64,000 bases of DNA, from contig NZ_FOBH01000002.1 of NCBI RefSeq assembly GCF_900109785.1, positions 62,001 to 126,000 of the forward strand. The letters are read 5' to 3'. Shown in pieces: positions 1-9,642 of the stretch. The DNA is from Nitrosovibrio tenuis (GTDB lineage Bacteria; Pseudomonadota; Gammaproteobacteria; Burkholderiales; Nitrosomonadaceae). The notes beneath the pieces were generated by a model. That model saw only the letters and a list, made by a program, of their open reading frames with translations, searched no databases and was not told the DNA's origin. Numbering within the stretch: position 1 is the first letter of the stretch; each line of letters begins with the position of its first letter. The position numbers were made by a program, and so were the translations under genes.

Positions 1-1222
1 GCGCCGTGGGCTTGACCGACTCAACCGCTGTTTCAATCAGACTGACGGCATCCAATTGCTGCATGTCCAGCCTCACTTTACCTGAAATGATACTGCTCAT
101 TTCAAGAAGATCCTCAATCAGTTTATTTTGGGCACGGGCATTTCTTTCGATGGTTTCCAGACCTTTTTGGATGTCCTCCTTTTTCATGTTCCCGCTCAGG
201 ATGAGCTGCGACCAGCCCAGGATTGCATTCAGCGGAGTCCGAAGTTCATGGGATAGCGTAGCCAGAAACTCGTCCTTGAGCTGGCTGGCACGCTCGGCTT
301 CTGTTCTCGCAATACGCTCATTTTCAAGAAGTTGCCTTTTGTCGGCGTCAGCCACCGCTAATGCTTCGCTCAGTTTGGCTACCTCATTGCGGGGGCCTGT
401 ACCGTAGCGGCTGGGATAGGTGCCGCGCGTAACTCCCGCCACCTGGCGGCCAAGCTCGGCCAGAGGCTGCAATATACCCATGCGGGTGTAAAAAAGAATG
501 CCCATCGTAATGAGCAGCGCAGCAAAAATCAGCCCCATCGCGATAAGACTTTGACGTTCAAGCTGGGCCAGCCTTCTATTCAACTCATTTTGCATGCGTA
601 CATTATATAAATCCATGAATTTCTGGATCGGTTCCATGATGTCAGCTTTACGGGTAATGTAGCGCTCACCGTACAGCAAGCTAATGGCGCGTTCCCGGTC
701 GGGCTTTACCTTTACTGTAAAACTACCCCTTCCGTCGTCTTTAAAACCTTCCGCGGCCGCGAATGCCTGTTTTTCAAGTTCGACTAACGCCTCGGAATTC
801 TCCAGGGCTTTTCGCAGCAGCGCATATTCCTCGTCGCTAAATCCTGCGCGCTGGAGCATCTCCAGCATCGAAACGCGTTCACCTGGTTCGAAGGTGGGTG
901 CTCTCCCCGCTGCCATGAGATGCCAGTAGGCAAGCGTATAGTTCAACGGGCGTGGCCGTTCGCCCCTGCGAATATCACATACCTCCATGAAATAGCGCTT
1001 GTAGTTGCGGTCCCCGGTGATCACATAAGTCCGAGCCATGCGCGTCAGGTCATCTGAGCTTTGCAGCAACTCATCCGCTAGCATAAGGGCGTGATAACGA
1101 CGACGTTCGCCGCTGTTTATTTCCTCTCGAATGGACAGTTCATGGAAGAAGAGCGAGCCAATGATAACCAGCAGCAGGGCAAGGGCAACATTGGAAAATT
1201 TGGTAACGCTTTTAATGTTCAC
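1..1222 (-). CDS. Sensor histidine kinase, HisKA type, cut by the window start
   Basis: Membrane sensor kinase whose C-terminal part lies outside the window; about 407 residues are visible. The start is GTG at 1220-1222, because an in-frame TAA lies seven codons upstream. Seen in order: an N-terminal membrane segment (about 10-27), a periplasmic-type sensor region (about 30-225) with the motifs RTYVITGD and RRGERPRP, a second membrane segment (about 227-247), a HAMP-like region, a short coiled coil, and a HisKA dimerisation helix with SHELRTPLN, phosphoacceptor His325. The ATPase domain and any receiver domain are not visible. The sensor region resembles, over its whole length, that of the NarX-like kinase at 35689-37671, so the two are paralogues in their input half only. 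This HisKA sequence style is common in hybrid kinases, but that cannot be checked here. Signal and partner are unknown. Confidence 0.85.
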   Translation of the reverse strand, partial: MNIKSVTKFSNVALALLLVIIGSLFFHELSIREEINSGERRRYHALMLADELLQSSDDLTRMARTYVITGDRNYKRYFMEVCDIRRGERPRPLNYTLAYWHLMAAGRAPTFEPGERVSMLEMLQRAGFSDEEYALLRKALENSEALVELEKQAFAAAEGFKDDGRGSFTVKVKPDRERAISLLYGERYITRKADIMEPIQKFMDLYNVRMQNELNRRLAQLERQSLIAMGLIFAALLITMGILFYTRMGILQPLAELGRQVAGVTRGTYPSRYGTGPRNEVAKLSEALAVADADKRQLLENERIARTEAERASQLKDEFLATLSHELRTPLNAILGWSQLILSGNMKKEDIQKGLETIERNARAQNKLIEDLLEMSSIISGKVRLDMQQLDAVSLIETAVESVKPTA

Positions 1223-1391
1223 GAGAGTCCCCGTCCACTCTTAATATCAAGGTTCAGCATGAAATTGTATACATGCCGACCCTGAATGGCGACTTATTCC
1301 TAAGCTACTCAATCTCTTAATATTTACGCAACGTGGCTGAAATATACCAATGTTAAATTTTCGCGTGATTCATATCACAGGAGAAAATGAA

Positions 1392-2417
1392 ATGCGCACA
1401 TACCCTATTCGTTCCGTATTTGCCGGTCTTGCTATCCTGCTGAGTTTAAGCGCGGCATTTGCTGCCCTGCATGGCATCTCAACGAGCATCAGCGCTGATC
1501 CCTCCCTCGCTATGTACGACGATTTCAACAAGGCGTTTGTCAGGCACTGGAAGGCGCGATCAGGCGTGGATGTTGTGGTTAAGCCTGCCCGGAGTAAATC
1601 GGGTGAACCCATACGTGCCAAGGTGGACGGACTGGATGTCGTCACGCTTGCTTTGTCCTACGACGCGGACGCACTGAAAAAAAACAGGACATTCATGTTA
1701 CCTGATCGACAGAAACCCTTACCGCAAAAGTCGCCTTATACTTCGACCATTGTATTTCTGGTGCGCGCAGGCAACCCGAAGAATTTGCGGGATTGGGGGG
1801 ATCTCACCCGGCCCGATGTCCAGGTGATCACATCCAATCCGAAGACCACCCAAACCGGTCGCTGGAGTTATCTCGCAGCTTGGGGTTATGCGTTCAAGCA
1901 ATCGGGCGGCAATGAAGCGCTCGCTTTCGAATTCGTCAGGAATCTTTTCACCAATGCCGAGCGGGCGGATTCGGAGCCAGGGGGGGCCATCACGGCTTTT
2001 ATCGATCGCGGCGTGGGAGACATACTGCTGGCGTGGGAAAATGAGGCTCACCTGCTGGCGAGAGCGCGGGGAAGTGACAGGCTTGAGGTGGTTACGCCGA
2101 CAATGTCAATCCTGGCGGAGCCGATAGTGAACGTGGTGAATGAGGTCTCCGATCAGAATGGGGCGCGTGATGTAGCCAATGCCTATATCGATTTTCTTTA
2201 TACCGCGCAAGCTCAGGACATTGCCGGCAAGCACTACTACCGTCCCCGTGATGAAAAGGCGGCTGCAAAATTTGCAAGGCAATTTCCGCCGATGGATTTA
2301 TTCAGCATTGATGAGGTCTTCGGAGGCTGGAAAGAAGCACAGAATACGCATTTTGACTATGGTGGCCTGTTAGACCAGATCCAGAGAAAGCAGCGCCTGT
2401 CTGCATCAAAGCCATGA
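1392..2417 (+). CDS. sbp: Sulfate-binding periplasmic protein (Sbp/CysP family)
   Basis: Periplasmic substrate-binding protein of the sulfate/thiosulfate ABC importer family, 341 residues. The start at 1392 follows AGGAG at good spacing and gives a clear Sec signal peptide (MRTYPIRS then a hydrophobic run ending about residue 30); the frame is open upstream to 1350 but that adds only a poor leader. Family features seen: SKSGEPIRAKVDGLDVVTLA near the start of the mature protein, SPYTSTIVFLVRAGNPK in the middle, then a TSNPKTTQTGRWSYLAAWGYA-like segment and an EPGGAITAFIDRGVGD segment. The usual partners cysT, cysW and cysA are not beside it, so it either works with permeases encoded elsewhere or is a lone paralogue. 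Family assignment is firm; sulfate versus thiosulfate preference cannot be read from the sequence. Confidence 0.88.
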   Translation: MRTYPIRSVFAGLAILLSLSAAFAALHGISTSISADPSLAMYDDFNKAFVRHWKARSGVDVVVKPARSKSGEPIRAKVDGLDVVTLALSYDADALKKNRTFMLPDRQKPLPQKSPYTSTIVFLVRAGNPKNLRDWGDLTRPDVQVITSNPKTTQTGRWSYLAAWGYAFKQSGGNEALAFEFVRNLFTNAERADSEPGGAITAFIDRGVGDILLAWENEAHLLARARGSDRLEVVTPTMSILAEPIVNVVNEVSDQNGARDVANAYIDFLYTAQAQDIAGKHYYRPRDEKAAAKFARQFPPMDLFSIDEVFGGWKEAQNTHFDYGGLLDQIQRKQRLSASKP

Positions 2418-3002
2418 GAAATGCAGAATGCATCACTCCCGACTGGGCGTTTACCCGGTCGCCCGCTGAGGCCCGCTGAGGCCCGCTGAGACGTCAACCC
2501 AGATCGATTTCGCCACGGTGCATTCGGCAACCGCGCCTTTGACTTAAGCTCCTGTAATCTTTCATTTTGTCCGGCCCGCAGGCCAGCGAGAAAACTGGTC
2601 AGTGGGGCCGCTGCGCTTTCTTCCCGCTACATCGCCAACTCGCCCGTCTTCAAGCGAAACTGTGTTTTTACAATTTATGTGCGCCAGCGCACTGAGCCAT
2701 TGGCGTAGAAGCGGGATGATGGAACCGTAGAAAGGCTAATGTGGAAGCAGAGCGCGCATGCCTGTAGCAAGTCTCCGTATAGGTTCCACATTAATCAGCT
2801 CAGATGCGAGCCGCGTCGAACTCATAACAGGCACTTCCATTAGATTAGAGTTCCGCGGATGCAAGGCCTAGCTACCAACTTCGTCGTGGCTCGTCATCAA
2901 TTAATTTGCCAGCTCAGGCGCCAACCCAGCGCTGCAGGGGAATACTCAGAAGTCGGTTAGCTGCAAGCACCTTTAATTCAATTCTACTATGGAGAAAAAA
3001 GC
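2418..3002. other. 585-base gap without a gene
   Basis: No coding frame here looks like a protein. It holds a threefold 10-base tandem repeat (2461-2490), and its end carries the ribosome binding site GGAG of the BON-domain gene at 3003. No terminator is clear after the sulfate-binding protein gene. Confidence 0.5.
2461..2490. repeat. Tandem repeat, 3 x GCCCGCTGAG
   Basis: Three perfect, adjoining copies of the 10-mer GCCCGCTGAG start 43 bases after the stop codon of the sulfate-binding protein gene. The unit is short and has no spacers, so it is a slippage-type microsatellite rather than a CRISPR. Function unknown; copy number could vary between strains. Confidence 0.9.
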
Positions 3003-3590
3003 ATGAATATCAAAAATAAATTCCTTGTTCTGACCATATCGCTCGTCGGCGCCCTGTCCCTAGCAGGCTGCGGAAAAAGCGAGGAAAAAGGACCTAAACC
3101 GGAAGGCCCCAAACCTGAAGCTAAAACTACGGTGGGGACCGAGGTTGATGACGCCGCCATTACCACAAAAGTGAAATCCGCATTGCTCGCCGATCCGGAT
3201 GTCAAGAGTCTCGACATCAAAGTCGAGACACGCAAGGGTGAAGTTCAACTGAGCGGGTTTGTCGATAACCAGGGTCAAATTGATCGAGCCATAGCTGTTG
3301 CCAAGGGTGTGGAGGGCGTAAAGAAGGTAGATAACAAGATGAGCCTGAAAACGACCAGCACTTCGGTAGGCGAGAAAATCGACGATGCAGTTATCACAAC
3401 GAAGGTCAAAGCCGCACTGCTCGCAGATCCGGGCGTAAAAAGCTCGGATATTGCCGTCGTAACACGCGATGGCGAAGTGCAGCTCAGCGGGTTCGTGGAT
3501 AGTCAATCCCAAATTGACCGGGCTACCGAGGTTGCAAAGGGCGTCGAGGGTGTCAAGAGTGTCATCAATGAAATGAGCGTTAAGAAGTAA
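3003..3590 (+). CDS. BON-domain lipoprotein (OsmY-like)
   Basis: Envelope stress protein of 195 residues. The N-terminus has a lipoprotein signal peptide with lipobox LAGC (Cys23), followed by a charged linker (about 24-48) and two BON domains, about 49-118 and 123-195. The two domains are near copies of each other: each has an ITTKVK-ALLADP helix, a GEVQLSGFVD strand pair and a VAKGVEGVK end. BON domains are thought to bind phospholipid or attach to the envelope. The start ATG is preceded by GGAGAAAAAAGC. It opens a same-strand group with csbD (3700), a Cys-repeat protein (3992) and a small membrane protein (4525), a set often found in osmotic or desiccation stress islands. Domain call firm, exact role inferred. 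Confidence 0.9.
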   Translation: MNIKNKFLVLTISLVGALSLAGCGKSEEKGPKPEGPKPEAKTTVGTEVDDAAITTKVKSALLADPDVKSLDIKVETRKGEVQLSGFVDNQGQIDRAIAVAKGVEGVKKVDNKMSLKTTSTSVGEKIDDAVITTKVKAALLADPGVKSSDIAVVTRDGEVQLSGFVDSQSQIDRATEVAKGVEGVKSVINEMSVKK

Positions 3591-3699
3591 TCAGGGTAAT
3601 CGGCAAATGCGAGTAACCCGGAGCAACGCGAACCAGGGGCCTAGCGAGATATGCTGGCTGGTGATTGCTTAATCAACTGTACTGATAACGGAGTCTAAA

Positions 3700-3924
3700 A
3701 TGAACTGGGATCAAATCGAAGGTAACTGGAAACAATTCAAGGGCAAGATCAAGGAACAGTGGGGCAAGCTGACGGACGATCACCTAGACATGATTGCTGG
3801 CAGGCGAGATCAGCTTTCCGGAAAAATCCAGGAATCATACGGTGTCACCAAGGAAGAGGCGGAAAAGCAAATTTCCGATTGGGAAACAAAACAGAAAGAG
3901 GGATATCCGCCGAAGTCATGCTAG
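3700..3924 (+). CDS. CsbD family stress-response protein
   Basis: Small soluble hydrophilic protein of 74 residues belonging to the CsbD family. The family pattern is clear: MNWDQIEGNWKQFKGKIKE at the start, then WGKLTDDHLDMIAGRRDQLSGKIQ and YGVTKEEAEKQISDW. The length is typical. CsbD proteins are made under general stress in many bacteria, but their molecular action is not known. A weak binding site (ACGGAG) precedes the ATG by 8 bases. It lies 109 bases after the BON lipoprotein gene and just before the Cys-repeat protein, suggesting co-regulation. The last residue is Cys, which is unusual for the family and may have no meaning. Confidence 0.9.
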   Translation: MNWDQIEGNWKQFKGKIKEQWGKLTDDHLDMIAGRRDQLSGKIQESYGVTKEEAEKQISDWETKQKEGYPPKSC

Positions 3925-3991
3925 AGCGAGCAGCATATCGTCATGCGATATGCTGAAAACATACAACTACTACATCAGGCACTCACATCAC

Positions 3992-4396
3992 ATGAGCAAA
4001 TTCAGCATTATTCCAATAACAATTGGCCTTTCATTCAGCTTGGGTGCAATGGCGGAGCAGAATATGTCGCACGACGTTTACAAAGCTGAAAAGAGTCGCA
4101 TTGAAAATGAGTATAAGGTCGATAAGGCGCGCTGCGACTCACTTGCCGGAAATGCCAAGGACATTTGCATGGCTGAAGTGAAGGGAAAGGAAGAAGTCGC
4201 AGAGGCCGAGCTCGAAGCCAGATATAAACCCTCAAAAGAAAACCATTACAAAGCACGGTTGGCCAAGGTAGAAGCTGACTATAAGGTGGCTAAGGAAAGG
4301 TGTGATGATCTGGCGGGTAATGCGAAAGAGGTATGTTTGAAAGAAGCGAAAGCTGCGGAAGCAGCTGCGAAAGCTGATGCGAAGAGAGAGAACTAG
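3992..4396 (+). CDS. Exported two-repeat Cys-pair protein, function unknown
   Basis: 134 residues if started at ATG 3992, which gives a good Sec signal peptide (about residues 1-21, cleavage after AMA). The frame is open further upstream and ATG 3950 is an alternative. The mature part is two imperfect copies of about 50 residues, each with a YKV-KxRCDxLAGNAKxxC core; every copy holds one Cys pair ten residues apart inside a highly charged, Lys/Glu/Ala-rich helix. The pattern suggests a helical hairpin held by a disulfide in the periplasm. I do not recognise a named family with a known role. The position inside a BON/CsbD stress cluster suggests an envelope stress function, which is inference only. 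Confidence 0.75.
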   Translation: MSKFSIIPITIGLSFSLGAMAEQNMSHDVYKAEKSRIENEYKVDKARCDSLAGNAKDICMAEVKGKEEVAEAELEARYKPSKENHYKARLAKVEADYKVAKERCDDLAGNAKEVCLKEAKAAEAAAKADAKREN

Positions 4397-4524
4397 GAGC
4401 GGAGGGAACCAGGAGAGACTAGGCAGGCAGTGGAGCGACCGGAGGTACGGCGCGGCAGCCCATCTTCGCAACATTCCAGCCAACCTGCGACACTTGTCGA
4501 TAACCTACCATAGAGAGGACTACC

Positions 4525-4674
4525 ATGCTCTACACAATCGCTGTTGTCTTGATCATTTTATGGCTGCTCGGTTTGGTAAGTTCTTACACGTTAGGCGGCT
4601 TCATACACATTCTCCTGGTAATCGCTATTGTGATCATCCTTCTTAGAATCATCAGCGGCCAGAGACCATTGTGA
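4525..4674 (+). CDS. Small membrane protein, lmo0937/DUF5670 type
   Basis: A 49-residue gene preceded by AGAGAGGA five bases before the ATG. The product is nearly all membrane: a first hydrophobic helix (about 4-19, AVVLIILWLLGLV), a short turn with SSYTLGGFIH, a second helix (about 25-41) and a short basic end (RIISGQRPL). The pattern LWLLGL, then YTLGG and IHILLVIAIVIILLRI is that of the small lmo0937-type membrane proteins (DUF5670). They often lie next to csbD and BON genes, as here. No biochemical role is known. Confidence 0.85.
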   Translation: MLYTIAVVLIILWLLGLVSSYTLGGFIHILLVIAIVIILLRIISGQRPL

Positions 4675-5048
4675 TCGTTGCACGTGCTGTCCCCCGGATT
4701 TGCAGGGAAGAAGGTGATATGCAGAAAATGAGTGAGTGATGAGCCCAGACATGCAAACCATCAGTTCATATGCCCACGATTGAAGAGGCCGCCCGATAAA
4801 TGCTGGAGGGTGATGTTGGGCGAATGAAGATGACTCCAGGGAGGGTGCGGCCTGGACCATGAGCGATTCCTAGTCCGGAGTCTATCGTGGATTGGACCAT
4901 CGATCAGGAATTTATTGCTTGGCGATTTTGCCATCGATAATTCGGATATCGGGCCAATAGTGAAAACACTTTGGATAGATCGAGTCCTTCCTGAGCGTTC
5001 CTGCCGGTGCACTCAAGCATCAGAGGAGCCTCCTGCGCCTGCGGCGCT
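4675..5048. other. 374-base gap between the stress cluster and guaA
   Basis: Convergent gap between a plus-strand and a minus-strand gene. I find no protein-like frame. Just after the guaA stop (minus strand) lie two small stem-loops in a row, GCGCC/GGCGC and AGGA/TCCT (about 5025-5045), which may slow or end transcription but lack a T run. Confidence 0.4.
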
Positions 5049-6611
5049 TCACTCCCACTCAATCGTTGCGGGTGGTTTTCCGGAAATATCGTAGACTACC
5101 CGGTTGATACCGCGAACTTCGTTCACAATGCGGTTGGAAATCTTTGCCAACAGCGTGTAAGGAAGCTCTGCCCAGTGGGCAGTCATGAAATCCTCAGTGT
5201 GTACGGCCCTTAATGCTACAACGTAGTCATAAGTGCGTCCGTCTCCCATTACACCGACCGATTTTACGGGAAGGAATACCGCAAAGGCCTGGGAGGTTTT
5301 TTCGTACCAGCCGGAGATGCGCAGTTCTTCAGTAAAAATCGCATCGGCGCGCCGTAATAATTCTGCATATTCATGCCTGACCTCGCCAAGTATGCGGACT
5401 CCCAGGCCGGGACCAGGGAAGGGATGGCGAAAAACCATGTCATGCGGCAGACCCAGCGCCAATCCGAGTTCACGCACTTCATCCTTGAACAATTCGCGCA
5501 AGGGTTCGAGCAGCTTTAAATGCAGGGTATCGGGCAGGCCGCCGACATTATGGTGCGATTTGATCGTCTGCGCTTTCTTGGTCTTGCCCCCAGCGGATTC
5601 GATGACGTCGGGATAAATCGTCCCTTGGGCAAGCCAGCGGGCATTGGCAATTTTAGCTGCTTCACGCTGAAAGATTTCGATAAATTCACGCCCGATAATG
5701 CGGCGCTTTGTTTCCGGGTCTGCTACGCCTTGCAATTGATCGAGGAACGCTTTTCCGGCATCGATATGGATGACTTTGACGCCCAGATTTCTGCTGAACG
5801 TGTCCATGACCTGTTGCGCTTCGCCAAGCCGCAGCAGGCCATTGTCAACAAACACGCAGGTAAGCTGCTTTCCGATTGCGCGGTGAATAAGTGCTGCCGC
5901 CACCGATGAATCCACGCCACCGGAAAGGCCCAGAATCACCTCGTCTCTGCCCACTTCGGACCGGATTCTGCCTATTGACTCTTCCATATAATCAGGCATA
6001 TTCCAGTCATAACCCGCGCCGCAAATTTCATGCACGAACCGCTCGAGAATGGCCTTGCCTTGCAGGGTATGAGTGACTTCCGGATGGAACTGTATCCCAT
6101 AGAATTTTCGCTCCTCATCCGCCATGCCCGCTATGGGCGTGGCTGCATTGCCCAGCATGACCTGAAATTTTGGAGGAAGCACATTTACGGTGTCTCCGTG
6201 GCTCATCCATACATCGAGAATTCCTTCCCCCTTCTCGTCAGTGCGGTCGTGAATGTCGCGCAGCAGGCTGCTCTGGACTTTAGTTGCCACTTCGGCATAA
6301 CCGAACTCGCGCGTTTTGGCGTTTTCAACGGAACCTCCGAGTTGCGCGGCCATAGTCTGCATGCCGTAACAGATTCCCAGTGTCGGGATGCCCAGTTCAA
6401 AAATGATTTGCGGTGCCCGCGGCGTTTCATCTTCTGCAACAGAGGCCGGTCCGCCCGAAAGGATAATTCCAATCGGCGCGAACTCTTCAATAAAGCGGCG
6501 ACTTGCATCACACGGATGGACCTCGCAATAAACATTGGTTTCCCGGATACGCCGGGCAATTAGCTGCGTATATTGTGAGCCGAAGTCGAGGATGAGTATT
6601 TTTTGGTGCAT
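5049..6611 (-). CDS. guaA: GMP synthase (glutamine-hydrolysing)
   Basis: Converts XMP to GMP with ATP and glutamine, the last step of GMP synthesis in the cytoplasm; 520 residues, the usual length. Domains: class I glutamine amidotransferase (1-200) with nucleophile Cys81 in GICYGMQ and His176/Glu178 in FHPE; ATP-pyrophosphatase (about 205-395) with the PP-loop SGGVDSS at 230-236; and the C-terminal dimerisation domain ending PPATIEWE. All key residues are present. It lies 184 bases downstream of guaB on the same strand, so a guaBA operon is likely. Confidence 0.98.
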   Translation of the reverse strand: MHQKILILDFGSQYTQLIARRIRETNVYCEVHPCDASRRFIEEFAPIGIILSGGPASVAEDETPRAPQIIFELGIPTLGICYGMQTMAAQLGGSVENAKTREFGYAEVATKVQSSLLRDIHDRTDEKGEGILDVWMSHGDTVNVLPPKFQVMLGNAATPIAGMADEERKFYGIQFHPEVTHTLQGKAILERFVHEICGAGYDWNMPDYMEESIGRIRSEVGRDEVILGLSGGVDSSVAAALIHRAIGKQLTCVFVDNGLLRLGEAQQVMDTFSRNLGVKVIHIDAGKAFLDQLQGVADPETKRRIIGREFIEIFQREAAKIANARWLAQGTIYPDVIESAGGKTKKAQTIKSHHNVGGLPDTLHLKLLEPLRELFKDEVRELGLALGLPHDMVFRHPFPGPGLGVRILGEVRHEYAELLRRADAIFTEELRISGWYEKTSQAFAVFLPVKSVGVMGDGRTYDYVVALRAVHTEDFMTAHWAELPYTLLAKISNRIVNEVRGINRVVYDISGKPPATIEWE

Positions 6612-6795
6612 AGGCTAGTGCCTTGGAGATACCGGAAGGTGAAAAATTAAGACCTTTAAAACCTCTAAAACAACTTTAACAGTTTTGAGTTCGATCGCAG
6701 GCTCGCCCGCCGGTTGAGCGCCCAACCTGGAGGATCTGGAGGATGTTATTCGGGAATTCTTATCTGGGCGAACTGCCGGGGACTATGCCAAACAC

Positions 6796-8256
6796 CTATT
6801 CAACGTGGTAATTGGGTGCTTCCTTGGTTATCTGCACGTTATGGACGTGGGATTCGCGAATCCCGGCTGAGGTAATTTCGATAAACTCGGCTTTCGCGTG
6901 CATTTCGTCAATTGTCTCGCAGCCAACATAGCCCATGCCCGAGCGTAATCCCCCGATGAGTTGGTGGATGACCGCAATAACGCTTCCCTTGAAAGGAACC
7001 CGGCCTTCGACACCCTCGGGTACCAGCTTTTTGGTATCGGGCTCGGCCTGCTGAAAATAGCGGTCACTCGACCCTTGCTGCATGGCGGAGAGCGAGCCCA
7101 TGCCCCGGTACGTTTTGTAGGAACGCCCCTGAAAAAGTTCGATATCGCCGGGCGATTCCTCGGTTCCTGCGAACAGCCCGCCCAGCATGACGGAGCTTGC
7201 CCCGGCGGCAATCGCCTTGGCAATATCGCCTGAATAGCGAATGCCGCCATCGGCAATCAGAGGCACACCCGTACCGGCCAATGCCGCGGATACATTCTTG
7301 ATTGCAGTGATTTGCGGTACGCCCACCCCGGCGACCATGCGGGTGGTGCAGATTGAACCGGGGCCTATGCCCACCTTTACTGCATCAGCTCCGCGATCTA
7401 CCAGAGCCCGGGCGGCCGCGGCGGTAGCGATATTGCCGCCGATAACCTGAATATCCGGAAATCGTTTCCGTACCCACTCTACACGGTCGAGTACACTCTG
7501 AGAATGACCATGCGCGGTATCCACCACCATTACGTCCACACCAGCTTCGGCCAGGGCTTCCGCCCGCTCGTCGCTGCCCTCGCCAACACCAATGGCTGCG
7601 CCTACTCGCAACCGGCCCTGCTCATCCTTGCAGGCATTGGGATGTTCCGAGGTCTTGATGATATCCTTAACCGTAATCAGACCGCGCAACTCAAAATCGC
7701 TGTTTACTACCAGAACCCTCTCCAGGCGATGTTTGTGAAGCAACGCCATGGCTTCTTCCCGGGTGGTGCCTTCGCTCACTGTCACCAGCCGTTCTTTCAG
7801 TGTCATGATATTCTTGATCGGTTGATCAAGATTCGTTTCGAAGCGAAGGTCACGATTGGTGACGATACCGACGACTTTCGAGCCTTCCACTACAGGTAGT
7901 CCGGATATCCTGTACTTGCGGATGAGATTGAGCACCTCGCGCACGGTCATTTCCGGCGGAATGGTAATCGGTTCTTTTACGACACCGCTTTCGAAGCGTT
8001 TTACACTGGCAACCTGAGCCGCCTGGGATTCCACCGGCATATTCTTGTGGATGATGCCGATGCCGCCTTCCTGAGCCAGGGCAATGGCAAGCCGCGCTTC
8101 GGTAACGGTATCCATGGCAGCCGATACGAGCGGAACATTGAGAGAAATGGCACGGGTGAGCCGCGTTGCCAAACTTACATTACGGGGTAAAACATCCGAG
8201 TGGGCGGGAAGCAGCAAAACATCGTCAAAGGTTAGAGCTTTCTCAACCAATCGCAT
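6796..8256 (-). CDS. guaB: IMP dehydrogenase
   Basis: Oxidises IMP to XMP with NAD, the committed step to guanine nucleotides; 486 residues. The TIM-barrel is split by two CBS domains (about 95-205), as usual. The catalytic loop [11 protein letters not shown] places the nucleophile Cys at 303, and the mobile flap segment with GMGSLSAM follows. The protein starts [20 protein letters not shown], typical of the family. First gene of a probable guaB-guaA operon. Confidence 0.98.
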   Translation of the reverse strand: MRLVEKALTFDDVLLLPAHSDVLPRNVSLATRLTRAISLNVPLVSAAMDTVTEARLAIALAQEGGIGIIHKNMPVESQAAQVASVKRFESGVVKEPITIPPEMTVREVLNLIRKYRISGLPVVEGSKVVGIVTNRDLRFETNLDQPIKNIMTLKERLVTVSEGTTREEAMALLHKHRLERVLVVNSDFELRGLITVKDIIKTSEHPNACKDEQGRLRVGAAIGVGEGSDERAEALAEAGVDVMVVDTAHGHSQSVLDRVEWVRKRFPDIQVIGGNIATAAAARALVDRGADAVKVGIGPGSICTTRMVAGVGVPQITAIKNVSAALAGTGVPLIADGGIRYSGDIAKAIAAGASSVMLGGLFAGTEESPGDIELFQGRSYKTYRGMGSLSAMQQGSSDRYFQQAEPDTKKLVPEGVEGRVPFKGSVIAVIHQLIGGLRSGMGYVGCETIDEMHAKAEFIEITSAGIRESHVHNVQITKEAPNYHVE

Positions 8257-8354
8257 GGTATTGTCCTTCGCAAACCGGCATTATAGCGAAACCGGGATAT
8301 GTAGTGAATCCTGCAGTACTATGGAATCACTCAAGCCATGGCTACCTGGGATTA

Positions 8355-8684
8355 TTAACGGCCATCCGGAACAGTCGTTGTAATCGATGCGCCACGCTGA
8401 AGTCTTGCGCGTTTTCTGCGGTTGTCTTTTGGATCAAGAATCAACGGACGGTATATCTCCACGCGATCTCCTTCACGCAGGGTTCGATCGGGTTTGACCA
8501 GCTTGCCGAATATGCCCAGCTTGTGTCGCGAAAGATCAATTTGCGGAAACAAATGGTTAATTCCCGAGAGGTTCACAGCCTGCTCCGCTGTTGCTCCGGG
8601 CGGGAGGCGCAACTGACGCATGACCTGATGGTCCGGCAGTGCGTAAACTACCTCGATTTGAATAGCTGGGTCACGAGTCTCCAT
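8355..8684 (-). CDS. RnfH/RatB family ubiquitin-fold protein
   Basis: Small beta-grasp protein of 109 residues if started at ATG 8684. The frame is open up to 8732, but the ATG inside the end of ratA gives METRDPAIQIEVVYALPD, which fits the family start. Family marks: LPPGATAEQAV, FGKLVKPDRTLREGDRVEIYRPL and DPKDNRRKRA at the end. RnfH proteins are found either with rnf genes or, as here, directly after ratA; their role is unsettled. It overlaps ratA by 14 bases, so the two are probably co-translated. Confidence 0.9.
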   Translation of the reverse strand: METRDPAIQIEVVYALPDHQVMRQLRLPPGATAEQAVNLSGINHLFPQIDLSRHKLGIFGKLVKPDRTLREGDRVEIYRPLILDPKDNRRKRARLQRGASITTTVPDGR

Positions 8685-9108
8685 AGACTTCTTCCGCCCG
8701 CTGAATGAATGCTTCCACAAAACTATTCGCAATCATAAAAAAAACTGGACCTACCAGTTTTTCCAGAAATATATGTGAGAATGTGTAGTGTAAACGAAAT
8801 TCAATCTTGCAGGCGTTTTCCGCCAAGGGAATGAAACGCCAGTGTCCGTCGAGATTCTGAAAGGGCCCATTCAGCAGCGTCATCGTAATCAGTTCAGGAG
8901 GCTTTCGGATGTTCTCGGTAGTGAAGCTGTGCTTGATATGATGGTAGTCGATCAGGATGGTCGCATGGGTAATGCTTTCACCCTGTCGAATCACAGATGA
9001 GCCACCACACCACGGCAGGAACTTGGGATATTCTTCAACTGCATCCACCAATGCGAACATCCGGCTCGCAGAATAACCGATCAAAACCGACTTTTCGATT
9101 TCAGCCAT
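8671..9108 (-). CDS. ratA: RatA/COQ10-like START-domain protein
   Basis: 145-residue protein of the polyketide-cyclase/START family. In E. coli RatA was described as blocking 70S ribosome assembly; the mitochondrial relative COQ10 binds ubiquinone. Start chosen at ATG 9108 (MAEIEKSVLIGYSA), since the longer open frame adds a stretch not seen in the family. Seen: MFALVDAVEEYPKFLPWC near the start, then a hydrophobic-pocket sheet with DGHWRFIPL and the C-terminal helix FVEAFIQRAEEVYG. It is divergent from smpB (9199), a very common arrangement in proteobacteria, and followed by the overlapping ratB. Whether it acts as a toxin or a quinone chaperone here cannot be told. Confidence 0.92.
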   Translation of the reverse strand: MAEIEKSVLIGYSASRMFALVDAVEEYPKFLPWCGGSSVIRQGESITHATILIDYHHIKHSFTTENIRKPPELITMTLLNGPFQNLDGHWRFIPLAENACKIEFRLHYTFSHIFLEKLVGPVFFMIANSFVEAFIQRAEEVYGDS

Positions 9109-9198
9109 AAGATAAACTGCTTGATCCAGCGGGACAGCGGAGAAAGCTGCTAAAATACACGAAACCTGCGTGGAACTCACCCTTTTTCTTCCTTTTAC

Positions 9199-9642
9199 AT
9201 GAGTATTGTCCAGAATAAGAAAGCCTTTCACGACTATTTTATCGAGGAAAAATACGAAACGGGCGTGGTGTTTGAAGGTTGGGAGGTCAAGGCGATTCGA
9301 GCGGGCCGGGTGCAGTTGAAAGAAGCTTACGTCATCATCCGTAACAGCGAATTATTTCTCATTGGCTGCCATATCAGCCCGCTGCTGGCCGCTTCCACTC
9401 ATATCAAACCGGATCCGGTCCGGACCCGCAAACTATTGTTGCACGCTGAAGAAATAAAGCGACTCATCGGGAAAGCCGAGCGCGCCGGCTATACGTTGGT
9501 ACCCCTGGATATGCATTATAAAGCGGGCAGAATCAAGCTTGAAATCGGCTTGGCCAAGGGAAAGAAACAACACGACAAGCGTGAATCCGAGAAACAGAAA
9601 GAGTGGGAACGCGACAGGCAGCGCCTGATGCGCGCCAAGTAG
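9199..9642 (+). CDS. smpB: SsrA-binding protein SmpB
   Basis: RNA-binding partner of tmRNA in rescue of stalled ribosomes; 147 residues, usual length. Family marks: [26 protein letters not shown] in the oligonucleotide-binding barrel (shown in pieces: [25 protein letters not shown]), [13 protein letters not shown], and the basic tail with [14 protein letters not shown] that enters the decoding centre. Divergent from ratA with a 90-base gap that must hold both promoters. The tmRNA gene is not in this window. Confidence 0.97.
   Translation: MSIVQNKKAFHDYFIEEKYETGVVFEGWEVKAIRAGRVQLKEAYVIIRNSELFLIGCHISPLLAASTHIKPDPVRTRKLLLHAEEIKRLIGKAERAGYTLVPLDMHYKAGRIKLEIGLAKGKKQHDKRESEKQKEWERDRQRLMRAK

Noticed and set aside
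2461-2490. Possible CRISPR
   Set aside because: The repeat unit is 10 bases with no spacers and no cas gene is near.
6030-6563. 177-codon open frame opposite guaA
   Set aside because: Lies fully inside guaA on the other strand, with no start context or family match.
8166-8708. 180-codon plus frame over the start of guaB and ratB
   Set aside because: Covers the starts of well-supported genes on the other strand and has no family features.
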